From Pseudophaeobacter sp965641885 (GTDB lineage Bacteria; Pseudomonadota; Alphaproteobacteria; Rhodobacterales; Rhodobacteraceae), in contig OZ282574.1 in the NCBI GenBank assembly GCA_965641885.1, forward strand, positions 1,798,001 through 1,862,000: a stretch of DNA of 64,000 nucleotides, read 5' to 3'. The translations under genes were made by a program, and so were the position numbers. The notes beneath the pieces are model-generated. The model was not told the DNA's origin. It saw only the letters and a list, made by a program, of their open reading frames with translations, and did no database searches. Below, piece by piece: positions 16,413 to 26,700 of the stretch. Within the stretch, counting starts at the first letter, position 1; every line of letters begins with the position of its first letter.

Positions 16413-17750
16413 CTATTGTCCAATGGTGTTTTTGAAGACCACCCCATTTTTCATAATCAGGTCGAAGCTTTCGTGCGGGGAAGCAACTAAGCTAATGTCC
16501 TGGAGCGGGTTGCCATCCACAAGAATGATATCTGCGTAAGCACCCACCTCAATGCTGCCAAGTCTTCCTTCTTGATACGGGTGTCGGGGGCCTGAAAGTT
16601 CAAGCAATTCGGCGTTTGTGGAAGTTGCCATTTTCAGCACTTCATAGGGCGTGAACCAACGCTCAAGTTTGGCAAGGAATGCGCCCTGCTTTTCCGTAAG
16701 CGCCGGATCGAAAAGCATGTCTGTGCCAAAGGCAATTTTTACGCCTATGCGTTTTGCATTGGTATAGATTGCGTCCGTGCCGTTTGTGACATCAATCCAT
16801 TTCTGCGTGCTGACAGGATCATCAAACACAAAGGCATCTTCGTCGTTCAGGAGTGGCTGCATGCTGAGCCAAACATCGTTGTCCTTCATCATCTGGAGAG
16901 TTTCGTCAGTCATCAAGAACCCGTGCTCAATCGACTTGACCCCCGCCTTGATCGCGACTTGAGCGGCTTCGTCGGTGAATATGTGTGACGCAACATAGGT
17001 ATTATACGTGTCTGCAACTTCGACAAACGCTTCGATTTCGTCCACAGTGAACTGTCGGACATCCAGAGGGTCATAGACCGAGGAAACTCCTCCGCCACCA
17101 GAAATTTTTATCTGTGAAGCCCCCATTCGCATCACTTCACGTGCCCGCTTTGTCACCTCATCCACGCCATCCGCCATTGCCATCAGGCCAACGCTATACC
17201 AGTATCATTGGGAGTCAGCAGGATTTGTCGGGACAGCTTGATACGACCGATAATCAAAATGCCCTCCCGTTTGTCCGATAGGCGGGCCAGACGGCAGAAT
17301 ACGTGGTCCAGGAATTTCACCAGCGTCGATCATCCTTTTTGTTGAGAAAGGATTGCCGCCCACATCGCGCACCGTTGTAAACCCTCGCATCAGGGTTTTC
17401 TCTGCCCCCATTGCGCCGCGTATCGCAATTTCCAGAATGTCTCCGGTGACCACGGTGCTCTGCGCGGTACAACAATAGGATATGTGCCAATGCGCATCGA
17501 TCAAACCAGGGATTAACGTCCGCCCACCACCATCTATGACCCTGCCGCCAGCAACAACAACAGGTTCGGTTGAAACAGATGTAATGAGGTTGTCCGTTAC
17601 GACAACACTGGCATTTTGTATTAGGGCCTCGTTCACCCCATCGAAGACATTGACATTGGATATTACAATTGGCCCATCTTGCGCCACTGCCACGAAGGGC
17701 GCCAGAACCAGGCTGAATGAAATCAGTGCTGTGTTAAGTGAAAAGGTCAT
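16413..17750 (-). pseudogene. secreted amidohydrolase interrupted by an in-frame TGA
   Basis: Read through, this is one 445-residue metal-dependent amidohydrolase. It has a signal peptide (to about AVAQ, residue 24), a DAHWH metal motif near residue 87, and after the break GASQIKISGGGGVSS, SIEHGFLM, FGTDMLFD and the closing barrel strand GAYADIILVDGNP. A TGA at 17205-17207 stops translation after NPADSQ, codon 182. The reading frame continues without shift into YWYSVGLMAMADGV, where family members have a continuous NPADPxxY...IADG segment. Both halves are otherwise intact. Hence this is a recent nonsense mutation or a read-through case. It follows the porin gene in the same direction. Confidence 0.8.
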
Positions 17751-18108
17751 TGGTTTATCTCCAGATTAGCCAACTAATCTCTCATTCAAACCCGGGCGGG
17801 CGTCTCCATGCAACCTAGGAGGTGAGTGTCAGCGATTTTAGGCCGAGACAGTAACAGGGGTACATTTCAAGCCGAACCCAAAGGGCCACTTTGGGCGGTG
17901 ATTTTAACGGGTTGGCGCAACACATGCATTGAAACGCTCTGCTGAGGACCGGCCTCGGCCAGGCCGTCGATGGCAGCGATGCGCAGGAAGTAACCTTTGC
18001 AAAGTCGCCACCCCAGGAAGCTACTACCAGCCACGGCCAGCCCTGCGCCGACAGTGGTGTTTCTCGCTTAGTATGTCTGCTTTTTTTGTGATGTTGTTTG
18101 TTGTTTTC
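17751..18108. repeat. intergenic region with dispersed repeat copy (17979-18005)
   Basis: A minus-orientation copy of the repeat core (ATGCGCAGGAAGTAACCT followed by TTGCAAAGT) lies here between the porin and the broken amidohydrolase. The remaining sequence shows no gene. The repeat separates two genes that otherwise look like one operon. Confidence 0.55.
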
Positions 18109-19299
18109 TCAGAAAATAATTCGCGTTCTCACCCCGAACAGCGTGATGTTGCTTTGGCTTGGGCTGTTAAGAGGGTTATCGATAAACTGAACCGAGGGAG
18201 TGATTTGTAGCCCAGGCGAGATTGAGAAACGATAGAACAACTCAGCGGTCCTCTGGCTCCCTGGTGTTCCGTTGGCTTCTGCCCAGTTTAGACCGATGCC
18301 AGCGCCATCCGTGTTGCGACCGTAATAGCCGATGCCTGCGGAGACCGATCTGTTGTAAAGTGCTGCAGTGCCCTTTGAGGCACCAGCCCGAAAGAATGGC
18401 AACCATTTGTTGTTCACTAACCACGCCGCAGAAAAGGCTGCGCCGTAGTCTTCGGGTCGGATGCCATCCTCTGCGGCGTCAGCATGCCAAAGGGTAAGGT
18501 GAACATTGTCTAGATAGACCCGGTCAAGACCAGAGGTATAGCCGAGCTCCAAACTCTTGAAGAAATTGGCATCGTTAAAGACATCTAAATCAGGGCTGCT
18601 TGGATCAGCATTCGCATCCGCCAGACTTCCAATAATGTACAAGTTGCGGCCAAGCTTTGCCCCGCCTGCTACCCCAAGGCCCGGATTAGGCGTATTGATA
18701 GTCGGATTTGTATTGAAGGCGAGGTTTTGAAAACCAGTGTACGGGCTGACAGCTCCGTAGATATCAACAAAGTCGGTTACATCAATCTGACCCAGCTGAA
18801 ATGTCCATGAAGCGTCTGCCGCACGTTGCGTCCAGTACAGATTGGTTAGCAGTACCCCATTGTTATTGAAGGCTGTCCCGGTAATCGAAAGCGCGCCACC
18901 ATCAAGTCCCAGGAACTGCGGAGCAACAGCAGTATAGGCATCGCGGCTTTCAATTTTGAAGGTCAAAGATCCCAGTTCAGCTGCCTGCCAGCTGCCATAC
19001 AGCCGCACAACGCCACTGGCTGCTTCACCAGTTCCCTGGTCAGCATTCGACGACTGCCCAAGCGCCAGGTAATCCAGGTTAAACCGAAGCCCCTTCCTGG
19101 CCCAACCATCCTTTAAGTCAAACCATCCAGGCACAATTTGTTGAGGGAAGTCAGAACGAAGCTGCGGGTCCGACAGCCCGTCGCCGGTATCTAGATCTGC
19201 TTCAACAGATGAAGGGCCAGACAAGCCTTGCGCCGCAAGGGGCGCAGTCAGCCCACATAATACCAAAACGGCCACTATTGATTTTAGATTAGGTAACAT
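18109..19299 (-). CDS. OprB-like outer-membrane porin
   Basis: 396 residues with a signal peptide (MLPNLKSIVAVLVLCGLTAP, cleaved near LAAQG). The mature part has repeated alternating strands ending in aromatic residues, for example LRFNLDYLALGQSSNADQ and YIIGSLADANADPSS, and it finishes in a C-terminal phenylalanine (TRIIF), the outer-membrane insertion signal. The general pattern fits the carbohydrate-selective OprB porin family. It starts 21 bases after the end of the upstream amidohydrolase on the same strand, so it probably lets that enzyme's substrates into the periplasm. Substrate is unknown. Confidence 0.8.
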   Translation of the reverse strand: MLPNLKSIVAVLVLCGLTAPLAAQGLSGPSSVEADLDTGDGLSDPQLRSDFPQQIVPGWFDLKDGWARKGLRFNLDYLALGQSSNADQGTGEAASGVVRLYGSWQAAELGSLTFKIESRDAYTAVAPQFLGLDGGALSITGTAFNNNGVLLTNLYWTQRAADASWTFQLGQIDVTDFVDIYGAVSPYTGFQNLAFNTNPTINTPNPGLGVAGGAKLGRNLYIIGSLADANADPSSPDLDVFNDANFFKSLELGYTSGLDRVYLDNVHLTLWHADAAEDGIRPEDYGAAFSAAWLVNNKWLPFFRAGASKGTAALYNRSVSAGIGYYGRNTDGAGIGLNWAEANGTPGSQRTAELFYRFSISPGLQITPSVQFIDNPLNSPSQSNITLFGVRTRIIF

Positions 19300-20039
19300 G
19301 ACTAACCAATCCTGTGTCTCCTAATTGCCGCGTGAGGCTGATAAATCAAACGGATCATAGACTGAAGATTGAGAGTTGTCGGCTATCAGAGCCCGCCGCC
19401 AGTCTCGCTGTGCGGTCGCCTTGTCCTCCCAAACGCCATGGATCTGGCATAGAAATAGCTCTGAATCGTCTAGGCCATAGGGTTGCGCGAACCAATCCCC
19501 TGATTCAATGGCGGCCAATTCTGTCCTCTTTTCAAGTAAAACCGGGGGATTAGCAGGTTGGGGCTGCTCCAGCGAGGACTGGTCGTCCAGAATATCGTCA
19601 TACAAAGTCGGCCGTGCACTCCCTGTATCAACTGTAAACGTACGCAGCCATTGCTCCTTGGTTGAGGGTTCAAAGCGGCCCACGTCTTCGACCGGAAAAC
19701 GAATTGCCTGGCCTGAGTTTACATCCTTCAACACTTTGCTGTCAGCGACAACAATCGTGCCATGGACCAGCACATAGGGAATGCCAGTAGAAGGCAGGCC
19801 GTTCTTGCCTTTGGAGTAAGTTGCGTTCTCGGTAACATTTTTAGGGTCAAAAATGGTGATATCCGCAATCATACCTTCCTGTATTCGTCCACGCACATCC
19901 ATGGCTTTGATACCGGCGTCACCCAATTGTTTAGCCGCCCAGTAGCTGAGTTGAGACAGTGAAAACATCAAAGGGACTGAAGTGGTCCTGCTTTTTCGGA
20001 CAGGTTTACGGCCGAGCTAAGATGTAATCAGGTTTGGTT

Positions 20040-20894
20040 TCATGCTGCCTTTTTGGCTCGTTCTGTGTTGAAGAATGCATCGTCTGGGGATCGTTTGTCG
20101 AGGGCCGAGTGGGGCCGCTCAGAATTGTAAAACCCAATCCAGTCTTTGATCACGCGTTTGGCTTGGAACCCGTCCTGCAATTCGTGCAGATAGACGGCTT
20201 CCTGCTTCAAAGACCGCCACAGGCGTTCGATGAAGATATTGTCAAGATAACGTCCCCGTCCATCCATTGAGATTTTGATGTCTGCTTCGTTCAAAGTGGT
20301 GATCCATGCGGCACCCGTAAACTGCGATCCTTGGTCCGTATTCATGATATCTGGTTTGCCGTATTTGGTGATGGCCTCACTCAAGGCCTCAACACAAAAA
20401 CTGGCGTCCAGCGTGTTCGACAGCCGCCATGCCAAAACCTTGCGCGTCGCCCAGTCCATGATGGCCACCAGATAGAGGAACCCGCGCCGGACTGGGATGT
20501 AAGTAATGTCGCTGCACCACACTTGGTTTGGGCGTGTGATCTGCAGATTTCTCAGCAAATATGGGTGAATGCGGTGCTGTGGGTGCTTATTGCTGGTGTT
20601 GGGACCCTTATAGATGGCCTGCAACCCCATGATACCCATCAGTCGGCGCACACGATGGCGGCCAGCATGGAACCCATTTCTCGGCAAGTAAGCTGCGACC
20701 TGGCGGCTGCCAAAGAACGGATATTTGGTAAACACCCGATCAATCTCATTCATCAGCTTCAACGTCTCGGTATTCACACCAACCGGTGTGTAATACAGCG
20801 ATGATCGGCTGATCTTCAGAAGTTTGCACTGCTTGGTCAGGCTCAGATCGGTGCGATCCCGGTTGATCATGGTCCTGCGTTCGGACGGGCTCAT
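20040..20894 (-). CDS. IS3-family transposase OrfB (DDE catalytic subunit)
   Basis: 284 residues. An HTH_21-type region with FGSRQVAAYLPRNGFHAGRH precedes the integrase core. The catalytic triad is D129 (WCSDITYIP), D187 (NTDQGSQF) and E223 (FIERLWRSLK), with 35 residues between the last two, the DD(35)E spacing of IS3. Nothing appears truncated. It sits inside the disrupted deacylase gene on the same strand. Confidence 0.94.
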   Translation of the reverse strand: MSPSERRTMINRDRTDLSLTKQCKLLKISRSSLYYTPVGVNTETLKLMNEIDRVFTKYPFFGSRQVAAYLPRNGFHAGRHRVRRLMGIMGLQAIYKGPNTSNKHPQHRIHPYLLRNLQITRPNQVWCSDITYIPVRRGFLYLVAIMDWATRKVLAWRLSNTLDASFCVEALSEAITKYGKPDIMNTDQGSQFTGAAWITTLNEADIKISMDGRGRYLDNIFIERLWRSLKQEAVYLHELQDGFQAKRVIKDWIGFYNSERPHSALDKRSPDDAFFNTERAKKAA

Positions 20895-21178
20895 CGCTTC
20901 AGCCCTTGTGACAAAAAATCATTTTCGATCGCCAGCTTGCCGATCTTGGCGTGAAGCTCTTTGACTTCGGCCTCGTTGTCTTCCGCCCGTCTGACCTTAT
21001 CGGAAAACACGCCCGTCAGGCCATCAATCGCCTGCCTTTTCCACGTCGTTACTTGCGTTGGGTGAACCTTGTGCTTGGCTGCAATCTCCTGCGCCGTCTT
21101 GTCTCCGCGAAGCGCCTCAAGCGCCTCAAGCGCCACCGTAGCTTTGAACTTGTTTGAAAAACTGCGTCTCTTGGTCAT
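20891..21178 (-). CDS. IS3-family transposase OrfA (HTH subunit)
   Basis: 95 residues. The N-terminal helix-turn-helix (KFKATVALEALEALRGDKTA to QEIAAKHKVHPTQVTTWKRQ) binds the IS ends. A leucine-zipper-like helix (EAEVKELHAKIGKLAIEND) follows and ends in FLSQGLKR. A duplicated EALEAL stretch comes from a tandem 9-base repeat in the gene. Its stop overlaps the OrfB start by 4 bases (ATGA). In IS3 elements a minus-one frameshift in this region makes the active OrfAB fusion. Confidence 0.92.
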   Translation of the reverse strand: MTKRRSFSNKFKATVALEALEALRGDKTAQEIAAKHKVHPTQVTTWKRQAIDGLTGVFSDKVRRAEDNEAEVKELHAKIGKLAIENDFLSQGLKR

Positions 21179-22510
21179 TTGTGTATCCTGGCTTCAAGGT
21201 TGGATACATCTTAGCACGCTGTCCGAATTTGCCGGACCACTTCAGACATCGTTCTCACGCGCCAGGCGCAACAAGATTGCATGCGACCCAGCTGAGCGAG
21301 GATGCCCTGCATAGGCTTCAAACGGTGAATCCCATTCAAGCCGCTCTCCGTGTTCATCAAGAGCCGGCATCCCGTCGCCCGAAATCACAAAATTGGGAAC
21401 CTTGATCCAGTCTTTGATCCATTGCTCACGCGGAGGGCTAAAGGCAATTGCAGTACGGCCCGGCTCGCTCTCCTTGAAGGCAAGGAATTCTTCCTTGGTC
21501 ACATACCTGTCGAGCTGAGGATCAAAGATTGTCTCCTCATACTTGTATCCCATCGACCCTTCCCAATTGTCCGGCCCGAGGATGGAAGCGCCGTAGTTCC
21601 CGGACCCCGCGGTCCAAGGATACCAGGTTGACCAGACGTTGTGCCCCCGTGCACGGGCCAGCTGCATCTTTTCTTCGATCTCCCACCAGCCGTAGTCATT
21701 GGTATGGTGAAGCTGAAGTGACGCCCCCAATACCATTGCATTTGTTAGCAGCTCATTGGCACCCGTCGCGGTCTCGATTGGTGTGGATGCACTAGGGTGA
21801 AAACGGTGGTGCGCGGCTGTAAGGCGGCCGTATTTGGCGGCAATCTTTTGGGCTTCAAACATTTCATAGGTGGTGATGCCTTCGCGCGCATATCCGATAG
21901 TGGACCCAACTCCCAATGCTCCTTGGCGTAAACCTTCATCAAGTATCGCGGTGATTTCATTCATCTGGTCCAGATTACTGCGTGTTACCGACCAGCCATC
22001 CACTCCATCCTCAGAAGCGTCGATGCGGTAATCAAAGAAGAAGGGCATCGAAACATTCGGTCCCTCAAGGGCCAGCCCGTCATGCACCCGCATGCGTGCA
22101 AATTCCTGCCCGACTACAGTTCCAAAATTGGCCTGAGTGTTGCCGTCACGCTCGGCATACCATTCGGAAACATTTAGCGCCCCGACTTCAAAATCCATCT
22201 GAGTTGTCACGCCGTCGCGTAAGTTGAGCTTTATTCCGAATGCACTCAACCCATGTTGTTCTAAGTCGATGAAACCCGGCGCAACCACGTGGCCTGTAGC
22301 GTCGATGGTTTCCGCTCCGTCGATGGCATCAGCGGTAATCTTGGTGATCCAGCCATTGTTGATGCCAACATTTGCAACTTGGTCAAACCCGGTTTCGGGG
22401 TCCATAACCCTGCCATTTATTATGACGACGTCAAAATTCTGGGCTAAGGCGGGGCTGGAAAGGGCTGATGTAAAGAAAAGAGCTGAAAGTAATGCGTTCC
22501 GCAGTCTCAT

Positions 22511-23049
22511 AATGGCCTCACAGGTTGCGTCTTTGAACTCAATCTTAGCCCATTGTGCGGAGGAGTAGCGAATTCTTGTGTGAGAATAAGAGCGCAAATG
22601 TCGCGCGAAATGGATTTTGTTGAAAAAAGCGCTGCCAGGATTACGCGTGCATGCTGACTTGAGCCGCAAGTTTGCTCCAACTGGCGGCTAGTACTCTCAC
22701 CAATGACCGGTTCTCACGCTGCAATGCAGCGGTTTCAGGTTGCACCCCAAGGGCACAGGCCGAACTTTGCAGAGGTGACTATCTGCGCATAGCTGCCCTT
22801 GGTGCGAGCCGCAGCATAGTTGTATTGCCTTTCGGCCTATGAATGGCTGCTATCGTCACGCTGTGGTTTGATCCGCGCAGGTGCGGTCACATCATCAATG
22901 CCCCGTCGGAGGTCTAACTCTTCGAAATTGGTGAATGCCAGCTCCATTTGAATAACGCTCTTACCTTCGCGCCACAGCGAACTTCTGTTTTCATTACCTG
23001 ACCAGCCCATTTTCAGCGTGCTGGTCAGGTTTGAAAACTGAAGAACAAT
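22511..23049. repeat. intergenic region with dispersed repeat copy (core 22763-22790)
   Basis: A plus-orientation copy of the repeat core (AACTTTGCAGAGGTGACTAT followed by CTGCGCAT) lies in a wider block, about 22680-22860, that shares further words (AGCCGCAGCATAG, AATGGCTGCTATCG) with the block after 36140. The rest shows no gene. The promoter of the split deacylase operon should lie just above 22510 but was not resolved. Confidence 0.55.
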
Positions 23050-23751
23050 TCAACCTGCCGCGCGGCCTTCGCCAACGAACAATTTCTGGATGTCCACGAA
23101 CAGCCCTGCAGAAAGCGCAGCTTTCATGTCGGCCCATGCCTCTGGTGCATCGATGATACCGTCGTAGAGGCTGCGCGGCGCGACGAGGGTTTCCAGAACC
23201 TCGCCTGAGAACACATCTGCCCAATCGAAAACCAGGCTGCCGTCTTCTTCAGCATTCACAAGTCGCAGGTCAACGCCTGCCTGAATTGGTGCGCCGGGTA
23301 GCCCGTGGATCATCGCAAGCTTACACAGTTCGATAATCGTATCGTCCAGCTGCAGATCACCGATCAGAAGCTTTTCGCGCAGCGACGCCCAGCCGAAGAC
23401 CAGCCGCGCATTCAGTGTGTCGCCGATTTCGCGGGCCTGCGCAGAGGCTTTGTTGCCATAGGCCAAATCGAAGATCTCGGTCGCTTCATCCTCGACGTCG
23501 GTCCAGTCGCCCAGCCGGTCGGCGGGTTGGACCGAGAACCACTGGTTACGCCCCATGTCGAGGTAGTTCATAACCGGGTCGAGCATGAACTCGGCCCCGC
23601 ATTCGCCGCAGGTTATGGCCTGAAAAGTCCCTTCGATAATCTGGTCGCGCAGATCTGGGCGACGGTCGGCATTGACGCTTTCAGCAAGAGTAACGGTGAT
23701 CTGTTCTTCGCAGGAAGGGCAGGTCACGGTGACATCATTCATGATTGACAT
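23050..23751 (-). CDS. CpXC-domain zinc-ribbon protein
   Basis: 233 residues with no signal peptide. The N-terminal part has two cysteine pairs, CPSC (11-14) and CGEC (48-51), separated by an acidic/hydrophobic stretch, the form of the CpXC domain. The rest is an alpha/beta region with DLAYGNKASAQAREIGDTLN and FGWASLREKLLIGDL. CpXC proteins have no defined function. It starts 12 bases after the stop of the 1903-residue gene on the same strand, so the two are almost certainly co-transcribed and probably work together. An alternative start 9 bases later (MNDV) is equally possible. Confidence 0.75.
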   Translation of the reverse strand: MSIMNDVTVTCPSCEEQITVTLAESVNADRRPDLRDQIIEGTFQAITCGECGAEFMLDPVMNYLDMGRNQWFSVQPADRLGDWTDVEDEATEIFDLAYGNKASAQAREIGDTLNARLVFGWASLREKLLIGDLQLDDTIIELCKLAMIHGLPGAPIQAGVDLRLVNAEEDGSLVFDWADVFSGEVLETLVAPRSLYDGIIDAPEAWADMKAALSAGLFVDIQKLFVGEGRAAG

Positions 23752-23763
23752 TGTACAGGCCCC

Positions 23764-26700
23764 TTAGTTGTTCATGTCTTTTTCCAGCCATTCGCGGGCC
23801 GGATGTTTCGGGTTCATCTTTCCGCTGTGGAAGGCAGCATAGATGTCGGCGAACCATTCGCCGGGTGCGCGGAACTGGTAGCCCCGAACTCCCTGTGAGC
23901 GGGCTGAGAAGTCATAAGAGACCCAGTCGCCGCCGTAGGCTTCCTGAAAAACCCGTCCGCCGATTTGCAGGCGTTTGGTTTCGGATGCGCTGTACCAAAT
24001 GGTTTTGTTGAAGCGAATCGAGTCACACCAGGCTTCCACCTCCAATCGCCGCTGCTCCCAGGTATCTGCATCGACACCGTTGTCAGGCTCTGGTTTGGGA
24101 TAGTTGCCACCGGGTTTGGACAGGTAGGACGCGACATAAGATTCGTTGAATTTGAAATGGTCCGCGGCCTTTTTGGCGATTTCACTGACGTCACCGCCGT
24201 AGGCTTTCCAGCCGCCATATTTCTTGCTGGACCCATTGCGGTTCATGACTCTGTATTTGTCATCCACAGCGTGCCCGATCTCATGCAGAGTTGTCCAATT
24301 AAATGACTTGGCAGGCGTGTCGTCCACGGGTTTGCAGTTTTCGTCTACATCGCCCAATTGCCATTCCTGACCGATAACGGTTTCTTCGGGCATCTCGGCA
24401 CGACCGATGCGCAGTTTGATGTTTTTCTTGATCCGACTGTTGGAATAACTCTCCCCGAACGAAGATGTCCCTTTCTCTGTGCCGAAACGTTGCACCAGAG
24501 CAACCGATGGATTGTCGCGGGTATGGGCATCGTCCAGATCGGCCATCAAAGAGAACAGACGCGTCACGTTGGGCGCCATCTTTTCCAGATTGTTGTCAGG
24601 TGTACTGCCTGCCTTGTCAGTGGTTTGCTTCAGCTCCATGCCGAAGCGTAGTTGGAGAACTTTTTTACAGGCTTTGCGTTTGACCGAGGGATCGAGCGTT
24701 TCGAAGATTTTGTCGAGCTCTTTGATCCCGTCCTTGGTTTCCAGAAGCTTCTTGATCTTGTCTTCGTTCGGTGCCTCGTTGGCATGCATGTCGGCTTTGA
24801 TTTCGGCCAGCATGCAGATTTTGGCGCATCTATCGAGGTTTTCGATTGCCTCTTTGGGTTTCATCTGGGCTGCGAACTCTTCGGCACCGGACAGGTATAG
24901 CCGCGCCTCGTCCACTTCTTCGGCGACGCTGTAATGGGCCGAATGGCCAACTAGCGCTTCGACCCGGGGTTTCACCTCACCGAGCTTTACCTTGTAGGTG
25001 GCGTGATGCGTGGCGATCGCAATCGCTTTGTCCAGCGGTTCCTCTGCCGCTTTTACGAAGCCAAGCGCCGTGTTGAAATTGCCCTTGTCGACTGCGCCCT
25101 TGGCCCCGACAATGTTGCGGCTGGATGCCGTGAACAGCCCTTTTATTGCAGTTGGTTCTGTGTGTTTGCCTTGCGCTTCGCCGTGGCGTGTTTCCAGTGC
25201 TTTGACCTGTGCGTCCAGCAGAACGAACTGTTCGCCGAGCAGGTTGGCACGGGCCAGTGACGTCGCTGCATCGGCCAGTTTTCCACGTGCCGTCACGATG
25301 TCGCCTGCGTCCTTGTAGTCTGTTTCGGCCTCGCCCAACAGACGTTCGATACGTGCGGTGTGGTCCTTCACCTGCAGGCAATCCTTGCCTACATGACCTT
25401 TGAGTGCGGCAAGCGCCTCCTTCAGTTTTTGCAGATCGGTGTCGAACCTGGCGGAATCGGTTGGCGCCGCATCTTTCATACCCTGTTCGAGATCGCCCAG
25501 TGTCGCCTGTGCTTTGGCTGCGGCGGCGACCTTGGCCGCATCATCAGCGATAGCCTGCGCGACAGATTTGAGGGCCGCAAATCCGCGCTTAGCCTCTTCG
25601 CCGTTCAATTTGGTGAGGCGTGCATTCAGGCGATCCAGATGCAGGTCGACCGTGTCGTCCTTTGGATAGTCCTTGGCCAGATCACCAACCGCTTTGTCGG
25701 CAGCTTCGCGCACTGGTTTGTAATCCCTGTATTCGGTACCAATGCGGATTGGATCTTGGCACATGGGGACGATCTGATCGACGACCTTCATCGCATTGGC
25801 ATAGGTATTGGCGGTCATTTCGGCCTCAACCTGATCGAAGAGGCGCTTGGCACGCAGGTAGTCAGCCTCGATCGGAGGGCAGCGCACGTCAAACACCTTT
25901 TGTACTTCTGCCTGGGCAGCGGAGTGTTTGGGGGCAATTTCTGCGTGGCGAGTAATCTTATCCTGCGCTCGGTAGATGTCCCATTTTACGGTCAGACACA
26001 GTGCAATAGCTTGATCATACTGGCGGTCAGCAATTAGCGTGTCGATCTTGTCCAACGCCGGCTTCATGGCGTCATACATGTCCTTTACAAGCGCAGTTGT
26101 GTCCACCGGTGACAATTTGTTGGTGATCCATTTTGTCTTTTCAGACATGGCGCGTTTGTAGTCGTCAAACATCTTTTTGTAGAGATCCGCGTCGGTCTGC
26201 GCTTTTTTCAGCTTCTCGAGTACATCTTTCCACTTCTTGTTCTTAGCTTCGGTGTCCGCTGCAGTCTTTTGCTGACCGTAGGCAGTAAATTCCTTGTCCA
26301 GAACATCCTGGGGTTTGCCATATGTCCCATCTGTGGCATCAAACCAGTCATTATGGGTTTTGATGGCGCCTTTGAGGAGAGCATCATATTCATCGTAATC
26401 TGCGGCCTTGCGCTCCATGTCCTTGAGCAGAGCTGCCAGCTTTCCGATTTCCTTGACCGCTGCAAACGGATCCTTTGTCGTTTCAGCGTGCTGTTTGGCA
26501 TCCTCGAAACATTTGTCGATAGCATCTGTTTCCGGTTTCAGCGCATCGCCGCGATTGGTCCCCTTGATTGCGTCATAGTCGCCTTTGTGGCCGTCGCGCA
26601 AAGTGCGGTAGATGGACTGCTGTACAGTTTTTTCCAGAAGCGTGTTCAGGTTGATGTGGACCGATTCCAGATCGGATTTGATGCCTTTGTCGTCCTGCGG

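Larger units (their letters stand above)
19978..21244 (-). mobile_element. complete IS3-family insertion sequence, 1267 bp
   Basis: The ends are inverted repeats. The left starts TGAAGTGGTCC (19978) and the right ends GGACCACTTCA (21244). Each is followed inward by a short mismatch and TTCGGACAG. The 3-bp direct repeat GAC flanks the element (19975-19977 and 21245-21247), as expected for IS3-family target duplication. Two transposase frames are intact. Perfect outer repeat arms, intact frames and an exact target duplication point to a recent insertion. Confidence 0.93.
19321..22510 (-). pseudogene. N-acyl-D-amino-acid deacylase-like amidohydrolase split by an IS3 element
   Basis: The N-terminal part (22510 down to 21245) starts with a signal peptide (MRLRNALLSALFFTSALSSP) and carries DVVIINGRVMDPETGFD, APGFIDLEQHG and LRDGVTTQMDFE. 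The C-terminal part (19977 down to 19321) carries LSYWAAKQLGDAG and the final RGRIQEGMIADITIFDP strand. Removing 19978-21244 with one GAC copy rejoins them in frame as LARENDVPLMFSLSQLSYW, giving about 639 residues. The C-terminal part also has an unusual extension after the barrel. These enzymes remove acyl groups from D-amino acids. The gene led the operon that contains the porin, and it is now inactive unless the IS excises. Confidence 0.88.

Noticed and set aside
17205..17207. TGA as selenocysteine in the amidohydrolase
   Set aside because: The family does not use Cys or Sec at that place, and I see no obvious SECIS-type hairpin just after it; a nonsense mutation is simpler.
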